From positions 1 through 40,944 of the IMG/VR virus record IMGVR_UViG_3300025669_000084: a stretch of DNA of 40,944 nucleotides; one strand, written 5' to 3'. The notes below the pieces were generated by a model. It was given only the letters and a program-made list of their open reading frames with translations, was not told the DNA's origin and searched no databases. Each line of letters begins with the position of its first letter. Position 1 is the stretch's first letter. This DNA comes from a virus. Shown piece by piece: positions 1 through 6,945 of the stretch. The position numbers were made by a program, and so were the translations under genes.

Positions 1-170
1 TGATTATTACCATCCGTATTAGATTGTGATTGTGGACCATACTTTTGATTATTAAGAATACGCTGTAAAATACCCCCCTGTTGATTATTAAGAACACACT
101 GTAAAATCCTAGCTTTACTAATAACACTATCCATCTCAGTACCCATAGCTTTTATTCCATCAACACCAGT
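1..170. repeat. Left copy of the 170-bp terminal overlap
   Basis: Positions 1-170 repeat as 40775-40944. The copies match except at about 37-46, where CCATACTTTT here corresponds to CCCCCCTGTT at 40811-40820. The tape-measure reading frame continues through the overlap, which is expected when a circular or circularly permuted genome is written as a linear contig. The mismatch patch suggests two variants in the sampled population rather than a simple assembly copy. Confidence 0.93.
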
Positions 171-899
171 TTCAGTAGCTTTCCCTATATTAGCATCAAA
201 ACTATCAGCATCACCACTAGCACTACTTGCAATATCCTTCATAGTATCACTAATTCCAGTCATGTCTAAAGCAGCTTCTATTATATCATCTAAGAATTGA
301 CCAACACCACTTCCAAATAATTCACCAAGTTTACCAAATGATTCTGCACTTGATGTTATGTTTTCAGGTTTGAAACTACTAAACTCCTCATCACTCATCT
401 TACCAACATCAGTAACTTTAAGAACATCTAAATATCTAATAATACTAAACACGGCGTTACCAATTGATGCACCAATAATTCCAGTTAGTGTTCCACCAAT
501 CCTACCAATACCACTAAATAATGCTTCAAAGAATCCATCACCACTAAAAGCTGCACCTACTCCTTTAACCATCTTCTCTATAATATCCCAATTCTTTAAA
601 ATCATACCAAAAAGTGGGTCAAGACGATTAGCAATCATATCACCAAGTGGCATAAGAACTAGTCTAGATATTGTTTGAAAATTAACAAGTGTTGCTTGTA
701 ATAATGGACTGCTAGTAACTAATCCACCAGCAATAGCTTTTCCAAGTTCTAAAGCTCCACCACCAAGTGCTACTCCTCCAGCAATACTACCAGTACTACT
801 ACCCCCACCTGATTTCATAGCATTACTAAAAGCCTTACTTAATTGTGCTTCTAACTTACTACTATCAATCTCAATCTCAATACCTAATTTATCAACCAT
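1..899 (-). CDS. Tail tape measure protein, N-terminal part (continues at the right end of the window)
   Basis: Probable tape measure, which sets tail length and sits in the tail lumen. The gene starts at ATG 899 behind GTGAG, runs off position 1 and resumes at 40944, where it ends at 40660. The whole protein is about 337 residues. It has a Gly/Ser-rich segment near residues 32-60 and several hydrophobic alpha-helical stretches (about 60-160), as usual for tape measures. The position between the tail chaperone genes and the distal-tail and hub genes supports the call. It is very short for the family; at roughly 0.15 nm per residue this implies a tail of only about 50 nm. No peptidase or lysozyme domain is visible. 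Confidence 0.78.
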   Translation of the reverse strand, partial: MVDKLGIEIEIDSSKLEAQLSKAFSNAMKSGGGSSTGSIAGGVALGGGALELGKAIAGGLVTSSPLLQATLVNFQTISRLVLMPLGDMIANRLDPLFGMILKNWDIIEKMVKGVGAAFSGDGFFEALFSGIGRIGGTLTGIIGASIGNAVFSIIRYLDVLKVTDVGKMSDEEFSSFKPENITSSAESFGKLGELFGSGVGQFLDDIIEAALDMTGISDTMKDIASSASGDADSFDANIGKATETGVDGIKAMGTEMDSVISKARILQCVLNNQQGGILQRILNNQKYGPQSQSNTDGNN

Positions 900-906
900 T
901 ATCTAC

Positions 907-1499
907 TCACTTCGGATTTTTCTCTTTAATATACTCTTGAATTATTGCAGAAGTCTTCAACATATCCAAAACCTCTTCAAGTCCTAAATTATCAGCATCC
1001 ACTTTATTCAAACCATACTCACTCCATAATATCTTATAATTGATATTACGTTTGAACACTACGGGAAGTCTACTATTTTCCCCACACAATAGTATAGGGA
1101 TTATTCTTTTGGGTCCAGTACCTCCTTTTGTATTTTGAAACAATTATTATAATGCTCGAATATCTTATTACCCTCACTAGCATCTAAGAAAAACACGTTT
1201 TCAAATGTTGGTGGAAACTGATTCTTATCATAATCCCCAGCCTGTAACGCATAAGTGATAATCCATAATTGTCCAAGAATTGCACTAGGTTTTTTCTTTT
1301 CTTCAAAACGCATAATCCTTTTACCAACAGCATCAATTATTGGTTCTAGTACTGATTTATCAGCTGCTAAGTAACTCATACCATAACTTAGTTTTCCCAC
1401 AGCAACATGAACAGTCTTACCTCTCCATTGAATTGCTATCTTTCTTCCTACTAGTTTTTCATTTGTAACAGATTCTTTTATTCCAGCCATATTTTTCAT
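907..1499 (-). CDS. Tail assembly chaperone GT, made by -1 ribosomal frameshift
   Basis: The 132-residue upstream frame (1499-1101) and the frame ending at 907 overlap, with the second one base back (-1). The heptamer C CCA AAA at 1113-1107 lies two codons before the upstream stop and is a canonical X XXY YYZ slippery site. An AGGAGGT element at 1126-1120 sits six bases before it and could stimulate slippage, as in bacterial dnaX. The fusion would have 131 upstream residues plus 66 from the second frame, about 197 in all. The second frame has only a TTG as start, so independent translation is less likely. The place between tail tube and tape measure is where siphoviruses encode the frameshifted gpG/gpGT pair. 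The fold itself was not recognised. Confidence 0.82.
1101..1499 (-). CDS. Tail assembly chaperone G (unshifted product)
   Basis: This 132-residue protein starts at ATG 1499, which overlaps the stop of the preceding gene. It ends at TAA 1101-1103, right after the slippery heptamer. In siphoviruses the unshifted chaperone coats the tape measure during tail assembly and the rarer shifted form recruits tube subunits; this role is inferred from gene order and the frameshift architecture. The N-terminal half is basic and mixed alpha/beta; no catalytic motif is seen. Confidence 0.75.
   Translation of the reverse strand: MKNMAGIKESVTNEKLVGRKIAIQWRGKTVHVAVGKLSYGMSYLAADKSVLEPIIDAVGKRIMRFEEKKKPSAILGQLWIITYALQAGDYDKNQFPPTFENVFFLDASEGNKIFEHYNNCFKIQKEVLDPKE
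1107..1126 (-). promoter_or_regulatory. Programmed -1 frameshift signal: slippery CCCAAAA with upstream Shine-Dalgarno
   Basis: On the minus strand the element reads AGGAGGT, six bases, then CCCAAAA. In the upstream frame the codons are GAC CCA AAA GAA TAA. After slippage they become CCC AAA AGA ATA ATC, which opens the frame ending at 907. An obvious downstream pseudoknot was not identified by eye. Confidence 0.85.
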
Positions 1500-1711
1500 C
1501 TCTTCTTTAACATACTAATTGAATTTTTTAATCCACTAAGGTTAGAATTTAATTTCTCAAACTCTTTGACAATACCATCTAATTTTGTCTCAACCTTTTG
1601 CTCATGTTCCCTTCTCATCATTATATCACCAACGAATGCAGTCTTGAAATCTTCATCAAACCTTAACGGTGGAGCTAATACGTTATCTTCAGTAATCGCT
1701 TTCAACTCCAT
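1496..1711 (-). CDS. Small tail-module protein, coiled-coil C-terminus
   Basis: About 71 residues, starting at ATG 1711 (MELKAITED) inside the last codons of the tail tube gene and ending over the start of the chaperone gene. A GTG at 1726 would add five residues. The second half has heptad-like Leu/Ile spacing (about 45-70) and many Lys/Glu, so it is probably a coiled coil. It is translationally coupled to both neighbours, which points to a tail assembly role, but the family is not recognised. Confidence 0.7.
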   Translation of the reverse strand: MELKAITEDNVLAPPLRFDEDFKTAFVGDIMMRREHEQKVETKLDGIVKEFEKLNSNLSGLKNSISMLKKR

Positions 1712-2672
1712 CCCATACTTCAGCACTCATTGATTTACCACTAATAGTAGCATTAACATTAACAGTATCATTCTCACTACTAGTCTCACTATAATCAAAA
1801 ACTGCACAATTAGCCATAGTAAACCTGAATTCTTTAACTCCACTCTCACGAACGAATTTAACAACAGCAGTCCTCAAATTCATATCTGCACTATCACTAT
1901 TATCCCAAGGACCATCAGCACCAGTCTTAGCAGTTTCTCCAAGAGTCATAGCATCTTGTTTCATGCTTACACGGTCAGTAGTATTCAATTTGAAACTAGG
2001 TGTTATTTTGAAATCCCTACCTATTGGTATTGGTTCTTCAATAAAACGATTACTCAAACTCCTATCAATCTGATAATTAATTGTTATACCAAGCGTGACA
2101 CTTTGTAATTTTAAGACATCAGCAGAGTTCCAAGTTAATACTGCACCATCCCAATTAGGCATTGCCTCAGTACTCTCAGTAACATTAACAGCAGTTGTAG
2201 CATTAGTATTCTTTTTTCCTATGAATTCTATACTAGCAGTCAATACTCCATTAAGGGTTTGATTCAAACTAATACTTGTAATGAAACAACCAGTAACATT
2301 ATCAACATCATCAGTCGCAGCCGTGGTCTTATTGAATATCATTGTCCAACTAGGTATTGTAGTTGTAGTTCCAGCAAAAGTATGTTTTGATGTAGAATAA
2401 GTACTATCACCTAATACTCCTTCTAATAATTGCCCAGTACGAATATTAACACGCATACTACCCCCAACATCATAACCACCAGCTACAATGTCTGCAATAT
2501 TCAAACTACCAGTACCCATACCTCTAAAAGTCTGAAGATTATTACCAAACCTAAGTGTTGCATCCAATAATTTACCAGGACTAAACTCCCCACTACCTGG
2601 GTCAGTACCCCAATTAGTTTCTTTCCTAACTGCTATCTCTGTATCTCTACCAGAATATCTTACTACCGTCAT
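1689..2672 (-). CDS. Major tail tube protein
   Basis: A 327-residue, beta-rich, Thr/Ser/Asn-rich protein that matches the general pattern of phage tail tube proteins. The N-terminal GRDTEIAVRKETNWGTDPG is followed by a GGYDVGGSMRVNIRTGQLLE segment like the conserved core of many archaeal and bacterial siphovirus tube subunits. It starts at ATG 2672 and is flanked by the tail terminator candidate upstream and chaperones downstream, the canonical order. Tube subunits polymerise around the tape measure to form the DNA conduit. The length is at the large end for a simple tube protein, so extra surface loops or a decoration domain are possible. Confidence 0.8.
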   Translation of the reverse strand: MTVVRYSGRDTEIAVRKETNWGTDPGSGEFSPGKLLDATLRFGNNLQTFRGMGTGSLNIADIVAGGYDVGGSMRVNIRTGQLLEGVLGDSTYSTSKHTFAGTTTTIPSWTMIFNKTTAATDDVDNVTGCFITSISLNQTLNGVLTASIEFIGKKNTNATTAVNVTESTEAMPNWDGAVLTWNSADVLKLQSVTLGITINYQIDRSLSNRFIEEPIPIGRDFKITPSFKLNTTDRVSMKQDAMTLGETAKTGADGPWDNSDSADMNLRTAVVKFVRESGVKEFRFTMANCAVFDYSETSSENDTVNVNATISGKSMSAEVWDGVESDY

Positions 2673-2686
2673 TTTTTATTTCATCT

Positions 2687-3400
2687 CTATTGATTTTCGT
2701 CTAAATTTTCTCCTATGAATGTGATTCTTAAAGTTCTCCTACAAGCTTGAGTATCATCTTCTAAATTAGCTACTGGTGCATCACTCATGTTAAGAAAACG
2801 TATGTTACTCCCTAATTCTCTACTAATCCTGTTATTCTTGATTTTCTTCCTACTATCCTGAGTCCAATAATGTACTAATGGGTCATTAGATAGGGTTACA
2901 CTATCTATTATTCCTTCAACATTATCCCTACTAGTAATGAAATCTGCTTGTACCTCAACAGTACCTTTTGTATCACTACTACTCATCCCAGCATTCTCAT
3001 AATTACTATCAATACGACCAACAAGTACTACTGGCATTGTACTAACTGTTAATTTAAAATCTTGTTTATACCTATGAACGAAATTAGTTCCATAATCCAA
3101 AGATATAACCACGTTACTAGTATCATTACTTGGTGCAGTATCACAAGTTACCTCTCTTGTAGATTTGTTAATAGTATAATCATCATGCTTTTTCAAAACC
3201 GTGCCATCAACTGTAACAGTATTAATACAACGCAATACTCCCCCACTCCACGCAGTATTTAACAAAGTGAATACTTTATTAGTTCCATTTCCATTAAAAG
3301 TCTGTGTTTGAATAGTCTCCCTAGTTGCACTCTTTGGGTCTACTAAAACTTGGGTTAGCCATTCAATTACTTTATCCTCTACTGCTTCTATTACTACCAT
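2687..3400 (-). CDS. Tail terminator/completion-like protein with an inserted beta domain
   Basis: About 237 residues. The start is taken as ATG 3400 with GAGGGG upstream, because the GTG at 3409 lies too close to that site. It is the first gene after a late promoter and precedes the tube gene, the usual place of the tail terminator. Residues about 30-110 form a separate module (FNGNGTNKVFTL through VTVDGT to DYTINK). It closely resembles a segment in the tail hub (38458-39966), so it looks like a mobile Ig-like or adhesion insert in a terminator core. The core assignment rests on position; the module similarity is seen directly. Confidence 0.6.
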   Translation of the reverse strand: MVVIEAVEDKVIEWLTQVLVDPKSATRETIQTQTFNGNGTNKVFTLLNTAWSGGVLRCINTVTVDGTVLKKHDDYTINKSTREVTCDTAPSNDTSNVVISLDYGTNFVHRYKQDFKLTVSTMPVVLVGRIDSNYENAGMSSSDTKGTVEVQADFITSRDNVEGIIDSVTLSNDPLVHYWTQDSRKKIKNNRISRELGSNIRFLNMSDAPVANLEDDTQACRRTLRITFIGENLDENQ

Positions 3401-3427
3401 ACTAGACACCCCTCTGGGATTTGAAAA

Positions 3428-3451
3428 TTAGTCAATACTCTTACTGACTAA
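3428..3451. promoter_or_regulatory. Inverted repeat at the predicted transcription start of the tail operon
   Basis: Perfect 7-bp arms TTAGTCA and TGACTAA around a 10-base loop. The late promoter at 3465-3481 predicts a start near 3447, inside this repeat. It could be an operator or a 5' hairpin of the tail mRNA. Its position makes it more than a chance palindrome, but no partner protein is known. Confidence 0.5.
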
Positions 3452-3464
3452 GAGTAATGGTAGA

Positions 3465-3481
3465 ACCTATAATATAAGAAT
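3465..3481 (-). promoter_or_regulatory. Late-type promoter for the tail operon
   Basis: The minus strand reads ATTCTTATATTATAGGT, matching the elements before 6898, 10953 and 14215. The TATA centre is near 3473, so transcription should begin about 3447, leaving a leader of some 47 bases before ATG 3400. Confidence 0.65.
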
Positions 3482-3557
3482 GATTATTCTAAATTATTAC
3501 ACTTCCAAAACTTTTTGTTCATTTCATCTCTAAATTCTAAGAATTTTACTATATTAA

Positions 3558-3923
3558 TTAATCTCTTATTTTTTTTACTTTTATTGTTCCTTTTTTATTC
3601 ATTGGTCTATTTAATATTGTATATTCTGTTTCTGGTCTTTTTAATTCAATTAATATAATATCATTTCCTTTTAATCCAATCCAAAAAATATAATATTTGC
3701 TTTCACATCTAAAATATTTATCTAATTTTTTAATTATTTTTTTAAAACCATAAGCTTCTTTAATTTCAAAATCTGGAATAAAATCAATTTTTGGTATATT
3801 TATTAATTTTTCTGTATCTCTAGATTTATCAGAATATTCATAATCAATAGTTTCAATTTTAATTTTTTTTCCTTCAATTGAATACTTTTCAATTAAAGTA
3901 ACTCCTGTTGTACATATTTCCAT
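3558..3923 (-). CDS. Hypothetical protein of the inserted accessory cassette
   Basis: A 121-residue, Lys/Ile/Glu-rich protein starting at ATG 3923. No family was recognised and no membrane segment or Cys cluster is present. It is more AT-rich than the structural genes either side and follows 3930-4223 by six bases, so the two are probably cotranscribed from the promoter near 4260. It lies between neck and tail genes, the typical place of a moron gene acquired independently. Confidence 0.7.
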   Translation of the reverse strand: MEICTTGVTLIEKYSIEGKKIKIETIDYEYSDKSRDTEKLINIPKIDFIPDFEIKEAYGFKKIIKKLDKYFRCESKYYIFWIGLKGNDIILIELKRPETEYTILNRPMNKKGTIKVKKIRD

Positions 3924-3929
3924 ATTTAT

Positions 3930-4223
3930 CTACCTTGATTTTGCTATTATTTTAATATATAATTCTAATAGATAATTCATGCCGTGTAATCCATTTCTTC
4001 TTGATTCTGAACCAACTAATAATATAGAACCAAAAGCATTATACTTTTTCATTAGTCTTTGTCTTTTTTCTTCTATTACATTACAGTTTGCTTCGTATTG
4101 TTCACCTGTTATAAAAAATCTTATATTCTTTATTTTATAGTCAAATTTACCTTTCTTTTCATGACTAATAATAAATTCATGACATTCAATAAAGTTATTT
4201 GTTTCCTTTAGCATTAATTCCAT
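3930..4223 (-). CDS. Hypothetical protein of the inserted accessory cassette
   Basis: About 97 residues from ATG 4223, chosen because GAGTGAGTGA lies just upstream and the TATA element at about 4260 puts the transcription start near 4234. A GTG at 4229 is also possible. The protein is mixed alpha/beta and basic, with a His-Glu-Lys-rich N-terminal half and a Gly-Ser-Glu-Ser stretch in the C-terminal third. No family recognised. Confidence 0.7.
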   Translation of the reverse strand: MELMLKETNNFIECHEFIISHEKKGKFDYKIKNIRFFITGEQYEANCNVIEEKRQRLMKKYNAFGSILLVGSESRRNGLHGMNYLLELYIKIIAKSR

Positions 4224-4252
4224 TTTCACTCACTAATAGAATATAAATTTAA

Positions 4253-4270
4253 TATTATATATAGTTTACT
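4253..4270 (-). promoter_or_regulatory. Early-type TATA promoter for 3930-4223
   Basis: The minus strand reads AGTAAACTATATATAATA, nearly identical to the elements upstream of 22309, 22756, 31009 and 32063. The TATA centre is about 26 bp from a start that leaves a leader of about 10 bases with a GTGA site. Confidence 0.7.
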
Positions 4271-4502
4271 ATTTTATTAAATCATTACACTTCAAATAAG
4301 AAATACCATAATCAGTAACACAATACCTAAAAAACTTCTCACCAAACAATAAAACCCCTTTAATATAACCCTTAGACTTCATACTAGACAATATCTTTTT
4401 GATAGTATCCCTCTTACCCTCAATACAATTAGATATAATAAATAGATTAGAATTCTCATTCTTCAATAAAAATAATAATATCTTCTCCTTATGATTTAAC
4501 AT
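4269..4502 (-). CDS. Winged-helix DNA-binding protein
   Basis: A 77-residue protein that reads as a complete winged helix. Residues 1-20 are helix 1 (LLFLLKNENSNLF), followed by a turn and recognition helix about 28-45 (RDTIKKILSSMKSKGYIKG), then a beta wing ending RYCVTDYGISYL. This is the MarR/ArsR-like layout common in archaeal viral regulators. It starts at ATG 4502 at the predicted transcription start, so it is probably leaderless. As the first gene of the accessory cassette it may control the cassette or the adjacent palindrome. Confidence 0.75.
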   Translation of the reverse strand: MLNHKEKILLFLLKNENSNLFIISNCIEGKRDTIKKILSSMKSKGYIKGVLLFGEKFFRYCVTDYGISYLKCNDLIK

Positions 4503-4521
4503 AATAAGATAATAACTTTAA

Positions 4522-4540
4522 TATTATATATACTTTATTA
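4522..4540 (-). promoter_or_regulatory. TATA promoter for the winged-helix gene
   Basis: The minus strand reads AATAAAGTATATATAATAT, a variant of the early promoter motif. The TATA centre is near 4529, 26-27 bp upstream of ATG 4502, so the message should be leaderless. Confidence 0.65.
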
Positions 4541-4620
4541 TAAAGTTCCCCCGAATTTTATAGGCTTGCTCGAGAGTACACACGTGTGTGGGTATGAATA
4601 AAACCCCCTATAAGAATAAT
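4541..4620. other. Non-coding junction with a 12-bp palindrome and a partial late promoter motif
   Basis: The junction between the neck gene and the accessory cassette contains the perfect palindrome ACACACGTGTGT at 4578-4589, a CTCGAG palindrome at 4569-4574 (a run of GC-richer sequence), and two C5 runs. ATTATTCTTATAGGG at 4620-4606 resembles the late promoter core. No coding sequence is seen. Candidates are an operator for the winged-helix protein, a short RNA, or a scar of cassette insertion. Confidence 0.45.
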
Positions 4621-4636
4621 ATAACATCAACACTAT

Positions 4637-5014
4637 TTATAATTTTCTCAAAACACGAAAAACAGTACCACCAAGAATATTCAAAGGCTTAATACCACAC
4701 ACGAAATGACCCTTACTAAAATAATCCTTACCATTACTACGCCAATGTAATGTACCACCAGGCTTCTTAGGTCTAATCATATGACCAATAGTTCCATACT
4801 CTAAATAAAATGGTACTTTAGAATTCCAATCAGCATAAATCCTAGCCTTACTACCCTCCAACTTTATCTTAATACTATCCCTATAACGTGAAGCTCCAGT
4901 ACTAGTCTTACGACTAATCTCTTTCATCCACTCTTCTTTGATATTATTAGAAATACGCTTAACAATTAATTTCTCAAAAAGTTTTTTATTCTTAATCTTA
5001 ATCAATCCTGACAC
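4637..5014 (-). CDS. HK97 gp10-like neck/tail-completion protein
   Basis: A 125-residue protein whose C-terminal half matches the HK97 gp10 pattern: an acidic/aromatic core ending FYLEYGTIGHMIRPKK, a short beta hairpin, then a His-x-Gly-like segment before a final helix. These proteins join the head connector to the tail. It starts at ATG 5014, overlapping the stop of the head-closure gene by 17 bases. The order connector, closure, gp10-like, terminator is canonical except that the accessory cassette separates it from the terminator. Confidence 0.8.
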   Translation of the reverse strand: MSGLIKIKNKKLFEKLIVKRISNNIKEEWMKEISRKTSTGASRYRDSIKIKLEGSKARIYADWNSKVPFYLEYGTIGHMIRPKKPGGTLHWRSNGKDYFSKGHFVCGIKPLNILGGTVFRVLRKL

Positions 5015-5375
5015 CCCTAAAGACGCTACTAGTATTCACATCATTAGACATATCCTCATCAACTATCTTATTAAGTCTCCAAGTACTACCATCAGTCATT
5101 ACAATCTTACTATTATCAGTAATGTCATCACTAGGCTTACACTCAACCCTAATATCTCCAACACTCCAAATACCCTCTTTTCTTAATTGGTCATCTAAAA
5201 ACCCTATGTGTTGGATTGCCATAGTTTTGCTACTAGACGCTGATTGAGTATAACCAAGAGTATCACCATAATCATCAGTACTCCTAGTAACAGGAGCATA
5301 ATAAGTAACACTATTACCAGCAGTAGTAATCAATGTTTCCGTAGCTTCTAAGAATCTATCCCCAAAATCTCCCAT
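4998..5375 (-). CDS. Head-closure (head-tail joining) protein
   Basis: A 125-residue, beta-rich protein resembling SPP1 gp16/HK97 gp7-type head closure proteins. It has an N-terminal helix, then strands with the VTYYAPV and DDYGDTLGYT segments and a late SIVMTDGSTWRLNKI-like hairpin, typical of the stopper beta-barrel. It starts at ATG 5375, six bases after the connector gene. Function in plugging the filled capsid is inferred from family pattern and position. Confidence 0.75.
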   Translation of the reverse strand: MGDFGDRFLEATETLITTAGNSVTYYAPVTRSTDDYGDTLGYTQSASSSKTMAIQHIGFLDDQLRKEGIWSVGDIRVECKPSDDITDNSKIVMTDGSTWRLNKIVDEDMSNDVNTSSVFRGVRID

Positions 5376-5381
5376 AATACA

Positions 5382-6494
5382 TCAACAAACTGCAAAGAAC
5401 GTTTCCGTGCCTAGAATGTTCCATAACATACTCTCTCGCTTCCTTAACTCAATGAGTGTAGCCCTTAAATTTGTATACGGCTCGCCGTAGTTCCATGTTT
5501 TTCCTGCAACACTACCACTAGTCATCTCTTTGAAACTACCTCCCATTATGGCTGTTAATACTTCTTGAGAGGATAGTATTGTACTTAATTCTTCAACCGT
5601 TTCTGGAATACTACTTGCTCCAGCATGATAATCAACACGTATCTTCTTAATTCCTGTTGCTGGGATACTCTTTAAGAAAATCAAATCCCCAGTATCCTTA
5701 TTCCACTTAATCTCACTATGATTAACTTCATCAATCAATACACCGTCTTGGTCTAAGAAAATGTTATTAACACGTGGTGCGATAGTATAGCTTGTAGTTA
5801 TCCTTAACCTAACCCAGTATTTCTCCTCACTATTAACTGTTGTTTGCTCAAAATCACCAGGATAATCCCAAGTAGTAATTCCACCACTAGCCAATAAATC
5901 ATCAGCATCAGTAACTCCTTCAGTAACTGTTAATTCAGTCCAACTACTACCATTATAATACTCCCAAATAAGCACTCCAACAGTACCAAGAGTAGCAAGA
6001 TTAAAACCTACACCTAAGAAAGCATTATCCATTCCTAGATATAATATATCATCTTCTACACTAGTACTTGCAAAAGGATAAAACGGGTCATCCCCACCCT
6101 GAACAGTATTAGCCTCCTCAGTCTTATCAGCATAAGTAGCAGCTGCACTATTATAGACTTGAACGCTAGCAAAAGTATTATCCATACCAAGCAAGTAAAC
6201 CCTATCAAGCCTAGTAATTGGAGTAGTCTTTAAACTAAACCTAGCACTACCCTCACGGGTTGGAATACTTCCTGTAATGAATCCCTTATTAGTCCAAGGA
6301 TTCTGATGGTACATATTACCCTTAAAATCAAAATAATCAGTTTTACTACTAGCAGTACTCCAAGTCTTACCAGTCCTAGATTCAATCTTAGCATCACTAC
6401 GTGGGATAAAATCATTAGTAATAATGTCAGAATCGAAATCGGTAGAGACTATTTTTAACTCAGATAATACTTTCGCAGCCGTAGTATAACTCAT
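5382..6494 (-). CDS. Head-tail connector (gp6/gp15-like) with a large inserted beta domain
   Basis: A 370-residue protein. The first about 95 residues and the last about 75 read like the alpha-helical adaptor that docks on the portal (usually 100-200 residues in total). Between them, residues about 95-260 form a beta-rich insert rich in Asp, Thr, Tyr and Trp. Two LGMDN-A/T-F motifs (about residues 101 and 153) sit before a WEYYNGSSWTELTVT stretch and a YWVRLRIT strand. Inserts like this in viral structural proteins are often surface-exposed carbohydrate-binding or Ig-like modules. It starts at ATG 6494. Confidence 0.65.
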   Translation of the reverse strand: MSYTTAAKVLSELKIVSTDFDSDIITNDFIPRSDAKIESRTGKTWSTASSKTDYFDFKGNMYHQNPWTNKGFITGSIPTREGSARFSLKTTPITRLDRVYLLGMDNTFASVQVYNSAAATYADKTEEANTVQGGDDPFYPFASTSVEDDILYLGMDNAFLGVGFNLATLGTVGVLIWEYYNGSSWTELTVTEGVTDADDLLASGGITTWDYPGDFEQTTVNSEEKYWVRLRITTSYTIAPRVNNIFLDQDGVLIDEVNHSEIKWNKDTGDLIFLKSIPATGIKKIRVDYHAGASSIPETVEELSTILSSQEVLTAIMGGSFKEMTSGSVAGKTWNYGEPYTNLRATLIELRKRESMLWNILGTETFFAVC

Positions 6495-6505
6495 TACTAA
6501 TCAAC

Positions 6506-6898
6506 TCATACAGTCTTGATAACTAGTATAATATCAGCAATCTTTGAATTACCCATATTTGCACCAATAATTGTTATTGGACCAAATATTACTGGACTCT
6601 TCTCAGTCAAAACACTAGCACTACCATCAACTGATTTAGTTGCTGGGATAGTTGGTAACCATTGAGTAACTGCATTATTAACTACTGTATCATCAGTAAA
6701 TAATGTTAAATCTAATACTCCACCACTAAGATTAGCCTGTTGTAAATCCAAATCAAAATTAGTAGTAGGTTGAACCGTACTAGCTCCAGGAACTGAAACT
6801 ATACTTATTAATTCTCCAGTTATTGATTCAGTAACTGCACTAGCATCTCCACTAGAATCGCTTGTAAGTCTTTTCTTTATTGTATAATATGTTGACAT
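6506..6898 (-). CDS. Head-associated structural protein
   Basis: A 130-residue, Ser/Thr/Val/Asp-rich protein with repeated beta-strand patterns and few charged residues, typical of virion decoration or head-completion proteins. It starts at ATG 6898 behind GTGAT. A late promoter at 6926-6945 lies upstream, so it heads the connector operon. Family not recognised. Confidence 0.7.
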   Translation of the reverse strand: MSTYYTIKKRLTSDSSGDASAVTESITGELISIVSVPGASTVQPTTNFDLDLQQANLSGGVLDLTLFTDDTVVNNAVTQWLPTIPATKSVDGSASVLTEKSPVIFGPITIIGANMGNSKIADIILVIKTV

Positions 6899-6925
6899 CT
6901 TAATATCACTAATAGTATGAAGAAG

Positions 6926-6945
6926 TCCTACAATATAAGAATAAT
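6926..6945 (-). promoter_or_regulatory. Late-type promoter for the connector operon
   Basis: The minus strand reads ATTATTCTTATATTGTAGGA. The TATA centre at about 6935 predicts a start near 6909, giving a leader of about 10 bases that carries AGTGAT before ATG 6898. It overlaps the stop region of the gene upstream. Confidence 0.65.

Noticed and set aside
358-678. Plus-strand open frame within the tape-measure gene
   Set aside because: It is antisense to the tape measure, with low-complexity Pro/Ser/Ile composition and no start signal; a product of the Ser/Thr-rich codons on the other strand.
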